A stretch of 64,000 nt of DNA from an uncultured Clostridia bacterium (GCA_937981575.1 CALJNR010000072.1:23130-87129), one strand, 5' to 3'; shown: positions 1 to 9,909, counted from the first letter of the stretch. The notes: generated by a model not told the origin, from the letters alone. A program made the numbers and translations.

Positions 1-97
1 TTCTGCTTATTATATATTAAAATATATCATAAAATCACAAAAAATTAAAGCCTTTATCCGACATTCATCGAAATAAAAGCTTACTTTTTTTCTGATA

Positions 98-724
98 TTA
101 ATTTGTGCTATTTAAGTAGGCGATAGCAATCTGTGTGCGATGTTTTAAGTTCATTTTTGACAAAATGGAAGTGATATAATTTTTAACAGTTCCTTCTGAT
201 ATAAAAAGCTTATCTGCGATTTCTTTATTTGAAAGTCCCTCTGCAATCTGCTCTGCAATTTCCATTTCTCTGCTAGATAAACCATAACTTATCATTCCCT
301 TGTTGCTTTTGAAAGTGCTTAGTCTGCTAATAACCTCAGTTTCAAATACTCCGTTACCAGCAGAAATGGATCTAATTGCTGCAATAATTTTATCTGGTGT
401 ACTGTTTTTGAGTAAAAATCCTGAAGCTCCTTCAGCAATAGCTGCCTTGACATGGTCATCTTCATCAAAAGTTGTAAGCACTAAGACCTTTAGATCTTCT
501 TTTAAAAACCCTCGGGCATTTAAATACTTCATAACTTCTATACCATCCATAACTGGCATCCTCAAGTCCAGCAAAATAATGTCAGCTGGGTTTTCGTTTA
601 TAAAATCAATGCATGCTTTTCCATTTTGAACAGTTCCTATGACTTCAATATCCTGCTCTGCTCCAATAATTATTTTAAGACTTTCTCTTATCAGCGTATC
701 ATCATCTACTATAAGCAATCTCAT
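98..724 (-). CDS. NarL/FixJ-family response regulator
   Basis: Cytoplasmic DNA-binding response regulator of 208 residues. The receiver domain (about 1-120) shows the acidic patch D7-D9, phosphoacceptor D53 in LLDLRMPVMDG, T84 and K106. A LuxR-type helix-turn-helix follows (about 145-205, LSSREMEIAEQIAEGLSNKE then GTVKNY). It overlaps the upstream sensor kinase by the ATGA of stop and start, so the pair is translationally coupled and the kinase at 721-1833 is the expected partner. The regulated genes cannot be read from the sequence. The family assignment is firm; the signal is unknown. Confidence 0.93.
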   Translation of the reverse strand: MRLLIVDDDTLIRESLKIIIGAEQDIEVIGTVQNGKACIDFINENPADIILLDLRMPVMDGIEVMKYLNARGFLKEDLKVLVLTTFDEDDHVKAAIAEGASGFLLKNSTPDKIIAAIRSISAGNGVFETEVISRLSTFKSNKGMISYGLSSREMEIAEQIAEGLSNKEIADKLFISEGTVKNYITSILSKMNLKHRTQIAIAYLNSTN

Positions 725-1833
725 TTTATCTCACCCCTATTTATGATCATTAAAGTTTCAAACCCCTCATTTGTATTAATTACTAACCGTCCGTTGATAC
801 TTTGAGTGCGCTCTTCTATCCCCATAAGGCCTAATCCTTTTTCAAAGTATGCTTGAGGTTCCCCGTTATCTTTAAACTGTACTTTAATAATCTTATGAAA
901 TACTTCAATTTTGACCCTTAGTCTGTCTGCTTTAGAATACTTTAGAAGGTTAGTAACAGTTTCTCTTAAGTTTTGAGCAATAACGTGCCACACATTAAGG
1001 CTGATTGCACTTAAGTCACCTTCAAAAGAAAACTCCGTTTCAACAAGTGAATTCCGGCTAAGTTCATCTAGAATATATTTAATCTGATTGATACCAAGCT
1101 CCGACTGCTCCGGTTTAATCTCTCTTAAGGTCCCCCTGATATCATCCATCCCGCTTCTTAGGTTTTGTATCGTCCCTTCCAGCATTTTAAGGGCATCTTC
1201 TTGACTTGTATGTAATATAATTTTAGCAGCTTCTAACTGCATAATATTAGCAGCTAAAGTATGCCCTATTTTATCATGAAGTTTTTGTACCAAAATATTT
1301 CTTTCCTGAATTTTAGTCGCTTCTTCAATCTGGCTTACTTCTTTTTGTACATATTCTATTTTTCTGTTCGCCTTATTCAGTTTATCTCTTAACTGCTCAT
1401 TCGTTTTTTTAAATCCATTTATCTTTTCTTCATATTTTGACAAAGTTCCTAAAACGATAATAACCAGAACAAGTAAAGTGCCCTGCTCTATAATAAGCCC
1501 CGGCTGAAGAATAATCAGAAAAACAAGCAGCACAGAAGTTGTCAAAAGCATCACTTCCTGCTTATATCTTGAAGTAAATTCTGCGTTTACAGCTGCCGCC
1601 ATAATCCAAAAACCACTATTTACAAAAAAAGCTGCTCCTGCTAACAACATAATATCCAAAACATATAAAAAACATTTTAATCCTCCTTGGCTTCTTAGGC
1701 GCATCATCAGATATAAAATAAGATGTACTACAACGCTTCCTAGAACTAAAACGATTCCCTGAAATGAGCCCTGTGCCTTGTAAAAGATATGAAAACTTAA
1801 TATAAGCTGTAATAAAATACAGATAGAATCCAC
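721..1833 (-). CDS. NarL-type sensor histidine kinase (HisKA_3)
   Basis: Membrane sensor kinase of 370 residues, GTG start behind AAGGAG. Four or five hydrophobic segments fill residues 1-130, then a coiled coil (135-180), then a HisKA_3 dimerisation helix with the phosphoacceptor H186 in KLHDKIGHTL. The GHKL ATPase domain follows, with an N-box-like ETVTNLLKYSKA and a GLGLMGIEER glycine loop. It should autophosphorylate H186 and pass the phosphate to the regulator encoded immediately downstream. No extracellular sensor domain is visible, so the signal is probably sensed in or near the membrane (inference). Confidence 0.92.
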   Translation of the reverse strand: MDSICILLQLILSFHIFYKAQGSFQGIVLVLGSVVVHLILYLMMRLRSQGGLKCFLYVLDIMLLAGAAFFVNSGFWIMAAAVNAEFTSRYKQEVMLLTTSVLLVFLIILQPGLIIEQGTLLVLVIIVLGTLSKYEEKINGFKKTNEQLRDKLNKANRKIEYVQKEVSQIEEATKIQERNILVQKLHDKIGHTLAANIMQLEAAKIILHTSQEDALKMLEGTIQNLRSGMDDIRGTLREIKPEQSELGINQIKYILDELSRNSLVETEFSFEGDLSAISLNVWHVIAQNLRETVTNLLKYSKADRLRVKIEVFHKIIKVQFKDNGEPQAYFEKGLGLMGIEERTQSINGRLVINTNEGFETLMIINRGEIK

Positions 1834-2176
1834 TTGTTTCTCCTTCTCTTAAGCCATTTGTCATCTTTATCATTATTATAGTCACCGGTGATTCCATTTT
1901 ACAAGTAAGATTTATAAAATAGTCCCTATGTCCAAATATCCTGTTCTTACAAAATGCTTATTTAAGTTCATATCTTATTCAAGATACATAAGAGCAATAA
2001 AATATATACTTTTATTATAGACCAAGTTTAATAGAATAAATATCTGTATGAGCAAAAGGTTTGGAATGTATAATGATTCCAAACCTTTTAGGATTAAATG
2101 AATTATAAATGCTCTCAAATGTTGTAAACTTAAAATCGTTTCCCCTTAGTATTTTCTGTTCCTTGCATTTTCTTTT
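1834..2176. other. Intergenic region, no gene seen
   Basis: AT-rich spacer between the fusion gene ending at 2177 and the kinase starting at 1833. It contains one clear hairpin (2054-2089) and must contain the kinase promoter, but I could not pick a convincing -35/-10 pair. No RNA gene or small ORF with a ribosome-binding site was recognised. Confidence 0.5.
2054..2089 (-). terminator. Hairpin, probable terminator of the uvrA-like gene
   Basis: Perfect 14-bp inverted repeat (AAAAGGTTTGGAAT / ATTCCAAACCTTTT) with an 8-nt loop, about 90 nt downstream of the stop at 2177. The U-tract is poor in both directions, so intrinsic termination is plausible but not certain. Confidence 0.45.
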
Positions 2177-5100
2177 TTAATATATATTTCTAAGCATTTG
2201 CCCTGTTATGCTCTTTGGATTTGCAATGATCTCAGAGAGCGTTCCTTCTGCCATCACACAGCCTCCTTTGTCTCCCCCTTCTGGACCGAGGTCAATAATC
2301 CAATCTGCATTTCTTGCAATATCTAAGTTATGCTCAATAACAATGACCGTATTGCCAAGCTTTGTAATGTGTCTCAGTATATTAAGCAGGTTTTGTACAT
2401 CAATAAAATGAAGCCCAGTTGTTGGCTCATCGAGTATATAAAGCGTCTTTCCTGTATCGGTTTTGCTAAGTTCTTTAGCCAACTTGATTCTCTGAGCTTC
2501 TCCCCCTGATAAGGTCAGTGCACTTTGCCCAAGCCTCAGATACCCTAGCCCTACATCTTTTAACATCTCTAATATCTTCACAATTTTAGGCTGCTCCTTA
2601 AAAAAGCTGCATGCTTTTTCAATGCTCATATCCAGCACATCAGCTACGGTCAGCTCATTATATTTCACTTCCAAGGTTTCAGGATTAAACCGCTTGCCAT
2701 GGCAGCTTGGGCAGTCTGCCCATACATCTGGCATAAAGTGCATAGGGATGCACCTTCGCCCTTCGCCCCCGCAAGTTTCACACTGTCCTTCTTTACTGTT
2801 AAAGCTAAATCTATTTGGCTTGTATCCTCTCATTTTAGCTTCCGGTGTTTTTGAAAACAACTCTCTAATGAGATCAAAAACCCCTGTATAAGTAGCAGGA
2901 TTCGACCTGGGCGTTCGGCCTATCGGAAGCTGAGTGATTCTGATGACCTTATCAATATGAGTGAGTCCTTCTATTTTTGCATAAGCTCCTCCTGGTTCCT
3001 CTTCTTGATTTAAAAACCTTGCAAGGGCAGGATAAAGCGTCTGGGAAACGAGACTGCTCTTACCTGAACCACTTACCCCCGTAACACAAGTCAATGCGCC
3101 TATAGGAAAGTTCACACTGATATTTTTGAGATTATGATGACTCGCTCCAATAATACGAATGGCAGCCTTTTCCTCTCTTACTCTTTTTTCTTCTGCCTGA
3201 GTAATTTGTTTTGCTCCGCTTAAATAATGCCCAGTCACAGAACCCGGATGATGCATAATATCATTAGGTGTTCCTTCAGCTACCACTTTGCCTCCCTCAG
3301 TACCTGCTCCTGGTCCAACATCAATAATATGATCTGCCGCAAGCATAATATCCCTGTCATGCTCTACGATTACAACAGTATTGCCTTCATCTCGGATACG
3401 CTTTATAGCTTTTAACAAATGCTGGTGATCTCTAGGATGAAGTCCCATAGAAGGCTCGTCTAAGATATAAAGCAGCTGTGTCAGCCCTCCTCCCAGTTGA
3501 GCCGCAAGCCTGAGCCTTTGGGCTTCTCCTCCCGAAAGTGTAGGCGCGGCTCTATCCAATGACAAATAAGCAAGTCCTACATCTATTAAATGCTGGAGCC
3601 TCTTATTAAGTTCACGTATTACAGGCAGAGCTACTTGAAACGCTTCTTCGGTGAGACCTTTCGGAAGTTTAATGCTCCAATGCTGAAGCTCCTCTATTGT
3701 CATTTTAGCAGCTTCCGGAAATCTAGTCCCTCCAATAGTTACTAATCGGCCCTCCTCACTTAGTCTTTCCCCATGACATTTTGGACACTCTTTTTGTCTC
3801 ATAAATGCATCTGATATTTTGCTGGCAGTAGATCCGCTGTTTTCACGGAATAGACGTTTGATAATATGATAGGCCCCTTCGACGGGTCTTACAATCTCAC
3901 CTCTTCTGCCATTAGGATTTTCATAAACAAAGCGTACTTCCTTCCCCTTTGAGCCATAAATAGCCTGCTTCTTAAAATCTTCCGGCAGCCGGTTCCATGG
4001 CATTTCCAAATCAATCCCCATATCTGCTGCCAGCGCCAAAAACTCTCCCTTCATCCAATTAGCATTAGGCTTTTCTCTGTGTTTTCTTAGGTTGCCCCAC
4101 CACTTGGATGCCCCATCAAGCACAGATAAATGAGGCTGATCAATAATTAAATCCACATCTACTTCCAGCTTCACCCCAAGACCTTTACATACAGGGCACA
4201 TGCTTTCTGGGTTATTAAAACTAAAAAGCGAAGGGGTAAGCTTAAATAAAATGGTATTGCACCGGTAACACATCTGCCTTGACTGCAACAAAAATTCTGA
4301 CTTTTCATTTACCGTTAAAACAATAGCGCCATTTCCTTTATTCAGTCCTTCTCTGACATATTGCCTTACCATTTTAACAAATATACTTCTTTCATTACTT
4401 TCTTCTTCCGGCACCCTATAGTTTGATAGCAACGACTCCTTCTCTAATGGTGCCACACTAAACAAAGTTCCAGGCAGCAAGGTGCAGATTAAATCTTCCA
4501 TTTCACCAGCACTTAAAACACTTACAGAATGCTTACACTGCGGACAGTGCCTCGTCCCAATTTTTGAAAAAAGCAACTTTAAATAATCATATAAATCCGT
4601 AAGGGTCCCCACAGTGGACCTGGGATTTTGACTAATACTTTTTTGAGAAACGGCTATCGCAGGCGGTAAGCCGCAAATCTGATCCACATCAGGTTTTTCA
4701 AGCTGACTTCCTGTCATTCCCGAAGAATGGGATAAGCTCTCTACAAATCTTCTTTGGCTTTCAGCGTATAACGTATCAAAAGCTAAACTGGATTTGCCGC
4801 TTCCACTCACCCCTGTGATAACTGTTATTTTGTTTTTAGGAATAGACAAATTAACATTTCTTAAATTATTCTGTCTTGCCCCTTGGATAACTATTTCATT
4901 CAAGCTGTCTAAACGATCTATTCTATTTTCTTTCAATAAGTTCTCTATATCTTTTTCCCCAACTGGTTTTGCTTTTAGAAAGTCCTGTAAGTTGCCTAGC
5001 TTAGAAGAAGCAGACTCCTGCTCTTCCTTTTTAGACTCTGTCTCTTTTTCACTCACCCATTCAGGCCAATGGTTCACCCAGCTTGGAACACGAAATGCTT

Positions 5101-5977
5101 TAACCCTGTCCAAGCTTGGAATATAGGGCCTAAGTGCTATAAAGGATGTTTTATCCAGTGCATCAAGCTCAGATACTTGGATGCTGTTATTCATGATATC
5201 AACATTTAATATTTTAACGGTTGTAAGTGCTATAGGATTGGGGCGTACCGGGGACCTTGTAGCAAATACCCCTGTTCTTGGAGCATTTTCATAAGGCGGG
5301 TCTGCCTGAACCACCTTTCTATACATTCCTTTGTCAAATTTATCAAACCACCACATCATTCTAAGGTGTGAAAATCCTTCTAGGGCCTCCAGAAAACTTT
5401 TTGCCTCTTCATTAAATCTTAAATAAACTTCTTCCTCTATTTTTTCGACATTTCCTAGGGGATAAGCCCAAAAGATCTCCTCAGTCTCTACTCTATCTAT
5501 TAGCGATCTGACATCTTTATTCTCTGCTTCCTGCTCACATTCTCTTATCCACTTGGGTAAGTTCTTTAGAGCCTCTGGCATACAAACCGTCTTTACCCTG
5601 TCTTCGCATGGAAAATATGGTTTAATATCAAAGAGAAGTGTATCAATTTCTTGCGCTATGCCCTCTAGTTTCAAAACGCCTGCTTCTTCATCAACGTCAA
5701 TGAGCTTAACGACTTTAAAATCGATTGGTGCCTTACTTAAATTCAAAATTTTATGCTCTCTATCAATCAACTCCCATGTACCTTTCCTATCCTTTTCTGC
5801 TGATATGCCTGTTCTAAGGAAAAAGACTAGCGCATGGCTAAAGAGCTTTAGATGTTTTAAAGCTAGCCTATAGTCTTCTTTAACATATGCAACCCCCTTA
5901 TCTTTTTGCATATTTAGTTTCCCAATAGGAAGAAGTTTAAATCCGTTACCTTCTAAATTTGTCTGCTCTTTCATCAT
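2177..5977 (-). CDS. Fusion protein: two TrmO/TsaA-like domains + UvrA-like ABC ATPase
   Basis: A 1266-residue protein, about 320 residues longer than a normal UvrA. Residues 12-130 form a weak TrmO/TsaA-like (UPF0066) domain. Residues 168-305 form a second with the family signature TGVFATRSPVRPNPIALTTV (235-254). A charged linker (310-355) leads to a complete UvrA module: Walker A GVSGSGKSS at 389, zinc-finger cysteine pairs, SGGEAQRLRLA/LDEPSMGLHPRD, a second Walker A, another zinc module (CETCGGEG...CPSCHGKR) and SGGEAQRIKLA/LDEPTTGLH. UvrA recognises DNA lesions; TrmO methylates the N6 of t6A37 in tRNA. Why they are fused is unknown. It is probably an accessory UvrA-like protein rather than the housekeeping copy (inference). 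Confidence 0.9.
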   Translation of the reverse strand: MMKEQTNLEGNGFKLLPIGKLNMQKDKGVAYVKEDYRLALKHLKLFSHALVFFLRTGISAEKDRKGTWELIDREHKILNLSKAPIDFKVVKLIDVDEEAGVLKLEGIAQEIDTLLFDIKPYFPCEDRVKTVCMPEALKNLPKWIRECEQEAENKDVRSLIDRVETEEIFWAYPLGNVEKIEEEVYLRFNEEAKSFLEALEGFSHLRMMWWFDKFDKGMYRKVVQADPPYENAPRTGVFATRSPVRPNPIALTTVKILNVDIMNNSIQVSELDALDKTSFIALRPYIPSLDRVKAFRVPSWVNHWPEWVSEKETESKKEEQESASSKLGNLQDFLKAKPVGEKDIENLLKENRIDRLDSLNEIVIQGARQNNLRNVNLSIPKNKITVITGVSGSGKSSLAFDTLYAESQRRFVESLSHSSGMTGSQLEKPDVDQICGLPPAIAVSQKSISQNPRSTVGTLTDLYDYLKLLFSKIGTRHCPQCKHSVSVLSAGEMEDLICTLLPGTLFSVAPLEKESLLSNYRVPEEESNERSIFVKMVRQYVREGLNKGNGAIVLTVNEKSEFLLQSRQMCYRCNTILFKLTPSLFSFNNPESMCPVCKGLGVKLEVDVDLIIDQPHLSVLDGASKWWGNLRKHREKPNANWMKGEFLALAADMGIDLEMPWNRLPEDFKKQAIYGSKGKEVRFVYENPNGRRGEIVRPVEGAYHIIKRLFRENSGSTASKISDAFMRQKECPKCHGERLSEEGRLVTIGGTRFPEAAKMTIEELQHWSIKLPKGLTEEAFQVALPVIRELNKRLQHLIDVGLAYLSLDRAAPTLSGGEAQRLRLAAQLGGGLTQLLYILDEPSMGLHPRDHQHLLKAIKRIRDEGNTVVIVEHDRDIMLAADHIIDVGPGAGTEGGKVVAEGTPNDIMHHPGSVTGHYLSGAKQITQAEEKRVREEKAAIRIIGASHHNLKNISVNFPIGALTCVTGVSGSGKSSLVSQTLYPALARFLNQEEEPGGAYAKIEGLTHIDKVIRITQLPIGRTPRSNPATYTGVFDLIRELFSKTPEAKMRGYKPNRFSFNSKEGQCETCGGEGRRCIPMHFMPDVWADCPSCHGKRFNPETLEVKYNELTVADVLDMSIEKACSFFKEQPKIVKILEMLKDVGLGYLRLGQSALTLSGGEAQRIKLAKELSKTDTGKTLYILDEPTTGLHFIDVQNLLNILRHITKLGNTVIVIEHNLDIARNADWIIDLGPEGGDKGGCVMAEGTLSEIIANPKSITGQMLRNIY

Positions 5978-6295
5978 CCATCACCCCATAGGCCTTATTA
6001 ATAAGAAACTATGCCAAAACGCACGTTATCTCATACAAGAAAGTCTTATTAGCATCTGAAAACAAGCTCCTATTTCATAGCTATAGAGAAACCATTCTAA
6101 AAATTAAGTTATTCATTGGCCGAAAGGTATTTCTCCAAATGATTTCACAGTAGATACACTTATGAATAAATTAAACTTTAAGCTGTGAAATCTATATACT
6201 CAAAAAGTATACGCTTATAAAATAAAAAGCTTGATGTCTTTACTTGTAGCGGACTTTCTTATTGCAAAACAAAATAAAATTCCTAACTGGTGAGA
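5978..6295. other. Intergenic region, no gene seen
   Basis: AT-rich spacer between the AraC-type regulator gene and the UvrA fusion gene. No ORF with a ribosome-binding site, no RNA motif and no clear hairpin-plus-U-tract was recognised. Confidence 0.45.
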
Positions 6296-7276
6296 TTATA
6301 AAGGTTTTATAGGAATATAAATATCTACAAGTTCTTTATTCTCAGAAGAAATATCTTTTTTATTGTCTGTTGATACCTCAGGATAAAGTTCGAATCCCAA
6401 TCCATCTTCCGGTTGATAACCGCTCTCTGGCAGCCACTTACTGTACATATTCGCCCAGGCTGCTCCATATTCATCATGAGCGAGCCTAAAGTGCCCTATT
6501 ACATATGTGCCTCCTGGAATAATAAGATTCCCGATTTCACCTTCACCTTTTATAGATTCAGGAACACTCATGCATACACTGATTCTCAGTTTGTCTTCTC
6601 CTGTAAGACTTGGGTTATCATGACATATTGTAAGTCTTTTAGGCTTTTCGCATCGAATCTTATTTATTTTTTCATCTACCCAAGTACTTAACCTCCCAAA
6701 TAACCTATCAAACAACTCCGCATCTTCTTTATAGGGACCAGTATGGCGGATATATGCGACATGCTGCTCGGGGATATATCTTACTTCTGCTTCAAATGAA
6801 ATATCCTTTAAATACTTCTTTATATCTCTTTCTTTGCTCACCATGAAATCATTGTAGCATGCATTATTTAAAGAAACTTTTCCCAGCTTGCTTTTTCCCC
6901 TCAACAAGTGCTCTGGATACAACGTATACTTACTTCTAAACTGACTGGCACTCATTCCCCAACAGGCCTTAAAGGCTTTGGCAAATGACGCTGAAGCCGC
7001 AAACCCACAGTCTAATGCAATTTGGGTAACCGGTTCTTTAGGCTGTGCTATAAGTAAATAAGCAGCTCGTTCCGTTCTGAGTCTTTGAATATACTCAAAC
7101 AATGTCTCCCCGACTAAGCTGCTAAAAATTCTATGAAAATGATAGGGCGAAAAACGTGAAATCTGAGAAATTTTTTCAACTGACAAAGCCTCATCTAAAT
7201 GATTTTCTATGTAATCTTGAACTTTATTAATACGCGATATATATTCTTCTCTAAGGAGCTTTTTATTATCATTCAT
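6296..7276 (-). CDS. AraC-family regulator with GyrI-like effector domain
   Basis: 326 residues. An AraC/XylS double helix-turn-helix lies at the N-terminus (about 10-110: ALSVEKISQISRFSPYHFHR and a second helix pair ending in the CWGMSASQFRSKY block). A GyrI/Rob-like small-molecule binding domain follows (about 160-325: VAYIRHTGPYKEDAELFDRL ... IYIPI). This arrangement is typical of Rob/BmrR-like regulators that sense amphipathic drugs. The start has GGGGAGA upstream. The next gene, a phosphatase, starts 16 nt before its stop region, so the two may be co-transcribed. Confidence 0.9.
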   Translation of the reverse strand: MNDNKKLLREEYISRINKVQDYIENHLDEALSVEKISQISRFSPYHFHRIFSSLVGETLFEYIQRLRTERAAYLLIAQPKEPVTQIALDCGFAASASFAKAFKACWGMSASQFRSKYTLYPEHLLRGKSKLGKVSLNNACYNDFMVSKERDIKKYLKDISFEAEVRYIPEQHVAYIRHTGPYKEDAELFDRLFGRLSTWVDEKINKIRCEKPKRLTICHDNPSLTGEDKLRISVCMSVPESIKGEGEIGNLIIPGGTYVIGHFRLAHDEYGAAWANMYSKWLPESGYQPEDGLGFELYPEVSTDNKKDISSENKELVDIYIPIKPL

Positions 7277-7292
7277 CCTATGTCTCCCCGCT

Positions 7293-7838
7293 TTATTTGT
7301 TCTTTGTATCCTTTTTTATAAAAATATAGAGTACTCCATTTTTAGGAGACTTTATCTTAGGTCCCATAAATCCTCTTTTAATAAGCTCTTTATTTAAAAA
7401 AAGCATTGCAAATCCATGACTCACAACAAGAAAGTCACCTTCAGCCTGAGAAATCATTTCATCTAAGGCATTGGCTATGCGTTTCCTGAACGCTTCTTTC
7501 TTCTTATACGAAATAAACGTTTTTATCCTCAGCATAATAACCCATAATAGGAAAGGAAGTTCAATCTTTCCTTTGAAAGAAGATCCAAACGGAAATTCCC
7601 TAAGTGCTTCAAGCTTTATAAGCTCCCCTTGGTAAATCCTTTCTGCTGTCCGAACTGCCCGGGGTAAATCACTGGTAAAGCAGCATCGCCAATTCACCTC
7701 TTCTCTTTTAGTTTCCCCACACTCGATCTCTGCTTCATCATAGGCTCTAAACCACTCCATAACCTCTTCACAGGTTACAAACCTCTTCTCCGGCAGTTCC
7801 AAATTAACTTTATAGTGTCTTACTAAACCTATCTTCAT
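7293..7838 (-). CDS. Histidine phosphatase superfamily protein
   Basis: 181 residues, phosphoglycerate-mutase-like fold. The catalytic histidine is in VRHY (R7-H8) at the N-terminus; R60 lies in SDLPRAVRTAE, E81 in EFPFG and the second histidine, H141, in VVSHGF. The active-site set is complete, so it should be catalytic, but the motif is RHY rather than the usual RHG/RHA and the substrate is unknown. A hydrophobic stretch around residues 93-108 is unusual for the family and may be a membrane-associated insertion. Co-oriented with the AraC regulator downstream. Confidence 0.82.
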   Translation of the reverse strand: MKIGLVRHYKVNLELPEKRFVTCEEVMEWFRAYDEAEIECGETKREEVNWRCCFTSDLPRAVRTAERIYQGELIKLEALREFPFGSSFKGKIELPFLLWVIMLRIKTFISYKKKEAFRKRIANALDEMISQAEGDFLVVSHGFAMLFLNKELIKRGFMGPKIKSPKNGVLYIFIKKDTKNK

Positions 7839-7873
7839 TTTCTATCTCCTCAAAATAGTCTTGTCTTTTAAAT

Positions 7874-8296
7874 CTATTGAGGCTTCTCAAATATGACCTG
7901 AAATTTACGTCCATTAAAAAGTACTGTGTCCCCTTCAAGCCCCAAAACTCTGTCTATAAGCTGGCTTTCATTAATAACCTCTGCTGTCATACCTTCTTCT
8001 AGCTGAGCAGGTATCTGAATAAGCATATCCCCGTCATTATTAAGTGTAACTTCTGAAGTATATTCATAAATAATCGGCAGTCCGCTTCCGTAAATTTTAT
8101 AACTGCAATACGCCTTCTGATTTCTTTCGTAAAAATAAAGTCCTTCTCCGGCCCATACTTCAAAATTGCTCCACTCCTTGCCTTGAATTTCAGGCCATAC
8201 TTCAGCTTTTATAACAGAAGCTCTGCCTTGGCAGTCACAGCTAACGCTCACTGTAATCAAAACTAAAAGTATCATTTGCACTCCAGCTTTCAGCAC
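7874..8296 (-). CDS. Small exported protein, unknown function
   Basis: 140 residues from a GTG start placed 7 nt after GAGGAGG. An N-terminal hydrophobic segment (7-19) ends in VSVSC with C20 and C22; this could be a non-ideal lipobox or a plain signal peptide. The rest is beta-rich and soluble. I do not recognise a family. It may share a transcript with the phosphatase gene 35 nt downstream. Confidence 0.6.
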   Translation of the reverse strand: MLKAGVQMILLVLITVSVSCDCQGRASVIKAEVWPEIQGKEWSNFEVWAGEGLYFYERNQKAYCSYKIYGSGLPIIYEYTSEVTLNNDGDMLIQIPAQLEEGMTAEVINESQLIDRVLGLEGDTVLFNGRKFQVIFEKPQ

Positions 8297-8668
8297 TTTA
8301 TTTCCTCCTCATTCCATTAGTTCATTTTTATGTATTTAAATACAGGGTTATTTACTGTGGGCTCATACTCTATTTTTTAATGATTCTCCAATGGTTTCAG
8401 CAGTTAACCCTAGCTTTTAAAAAAGCATTTTCCACTGTATAATTTATTCACTAATTATAGCATAAAACTTATACTATGATTTAAAAACATATTAATTGTC
8501 TTATAAGAAATACCCTTACAGAAGGTCCTAGGAACTACCTTTAAGGGTATTTTAGTTCGATAGATTTAGTTTCGATTTATATACGAGAATATAATAACCG
8601 CCAAATAGGTGCTTTCCTAAACTATTTACTTAAGGTTATTAGCTCATAAATGCATCTCCCCTGCTCCT
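8297..8668. other. Intergenic region with one hairpin
   Basis: No gene was recognised. It contains the terminator-like hairpin at 8508-8553 and AT-rich sequence that presumably includes the promoter of the gene starting at 8296. Confidence 0.45.
8508..8553 (-). terminator. Terminator-like hairpin
   Basis: AAATACCCTTA and TAAGGGTATTT form the base and AAGGT/ACCTT an upper stem. Read on the minus strand the hairpin ends in a U-rich stretch. It lies about 115 nt downstream of the stop of the membrane-protein gene at 8669. Confidence 0.6.
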
Positions 8669-9079
8669 TTATGAATATACAAATATTCCCATTAACATTA
8701 ATAGACAAGAGAAAATTACAACTACAGTATTTAACTGAAACATTTTCTTTTTATCAGTTAAAACACGTTTTAAAAAACCGTGGAAAGTTTTGTAATTAAA
8801 CAAGAGGGTGGTAACTTTAATTGTCGTTAACGATACGAGTACAGCAATCACCCAGCCGAGCTTTATATCCTGTACTAAAACCTGGTACCAAGTATAAACA
8901 ACTAGCAAATATCCTGTGATCCCTACAGGATAAATCCATTTAGGTTTTGTCTCAGTATATGCACTATCTAGTTCCCATTCTGCCCATTTTTTGCCCATTA
9001 TCACCATCATTATTCTAGACCCAATGCCTAAGCCCGCCCATAAAAAACAAATCATCTGAAAATAGTTGAATTGAAACAT
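8669..9079 (-). CDS. Small integral membrane protein, unknown
   Basis: 136 residues with about four predicted membrane segments (roughly 7-27, 50-68, 75-95, 115-135). No catalytic motif is visible. A very strong Shine-Dalgarno (GGAGGGGGG) precedes the ATG, which supports a real, well-translated gene. It appears monocistronic. Function unknown. Confidence 0.65.
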   Translation of the reverse strand: MFQFNYFQMICFLWAGLGIGSRIMMVIMGKKWAEWELDSAYTETKPKWIYPVGITGYLLVVYTWYQVLVQDIKLGWVIAVLVSLTTIKVTTLLFNYKTFHGFLKRVLTDKKKMFQLNTVVVIFSCLLMLMGIFVYS

Positions 9080-9255
9080 AGTATCCCCCCTCCTTAATTA
9101 TTATTCGACTTGTTTACTTGTTATACTTAAAGGTTAGATAACGCAGCATCCCTCATGCCCCCTCTTCTTTACCTAGCTGCAACGTTCTAAAGTAAAACTT
9201 ATAGCATAATCTATCTTTCCTTATAATTGTAGTACATCTGAAGCTCCAATGTAAA

Positions 9256-9290
9256 AAGCTCCCTATTTCAGTTAGATACATAGAGAGCTT
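9256..9290 (-). terminator. Intrinsic terminator of the DUF488 gene
   Basis: AAGCTCTCTAT and ATAGGGAGCTT pair on the minus strand and are followed by UUUUU. The stem begins inside the stop codon region of the DUF488 gene (stop at 9289-9291), so termination follows translation immediately. Confidence 0.8.
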
Positions 9291-9909
9291 ATACATTACT
9301 TATTTTTTCAACTCTATTGCCAATTTCCTTGTTACTTTGTCTATAACACTCTTTAAGTCTTTCATCATTTGTCTGCAGCCTTCCACTTGATGTATCTAAT
9401 GTCAGCTGCCCTTTATGCGGATAGTATTTCTCCAAAAGTTTTGCTTCCATTTCTTCCTGCGTTCCAAATAATTGGTTATCTAATATGTGTTTTACATTAA
9501 ACCCAGCTTTTATCAAAGCTCTTCCAAGCAGTATACATCTGTGGCAGTTGATAGGGTCTTGTTTTGCTCCCATCAGAGCAATGCGATACCCTTTTTGACA
9601 TCCAGCCTTTAGACGTTCTATACCGCTTAAAAAGTCTTTGTCATCTACTACCTTTTCAAAGTCTGCGTAGCCTTCACTGATGTAAAGGCTTTTATCTTCC
9701 CTCTGAGCGGCAAATTCCTTACCCATATAAATATAGAGATAGCCATAATCCGTTAATGTCTTCTTAATTGTTTCTTTGTTAAACTGAACATTATATTTGG
9801 AATAAGGTGTTCCTCTAATATCAACAATACAATTTATCTGGTATTGCTTCAGCCTTTCCATAAAATCTTCTGCCGAATAATTTGAATGTCCTATGGTGTA
9901 GATATCCAT
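9289..9909 (-). CDS. DUF488 family protein
   Basis: 206 residues with hallmarks of DUF488: GHSN at 7-10, DIRGTPYSKY at 30-39 and DPINCHR at 118-124, followed by the conserved glycine/helix region. The family is small, cytoplasmic and of unsettled biochemical role; the conserved Cys-His-Arg suggests nucleic-acid or nucleotide handling (inference). It ends directly in an intrinsic terminator and starts 84 nt after the EcsC-like gene. Confidence 0.88.
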   Translation of the reverse strand: MDIYTIGHSNYSAEDFMERLKQYQINCIVDIRGTPYSKYNVQFNKETIKKTLTDYGYLYIYMGKEFAAQREDKSLYISEGYADFEKVVDDKDFLSGIERLKAGCQKGYRIALMGAKQDPINCHRCILLGRALIKAGFNVKHILDNQLFGTQEEMEAKLLEKYYPHKGQLTLDTSSGRLQTNDERLKECYRQSNKEIGNRVEKISNV

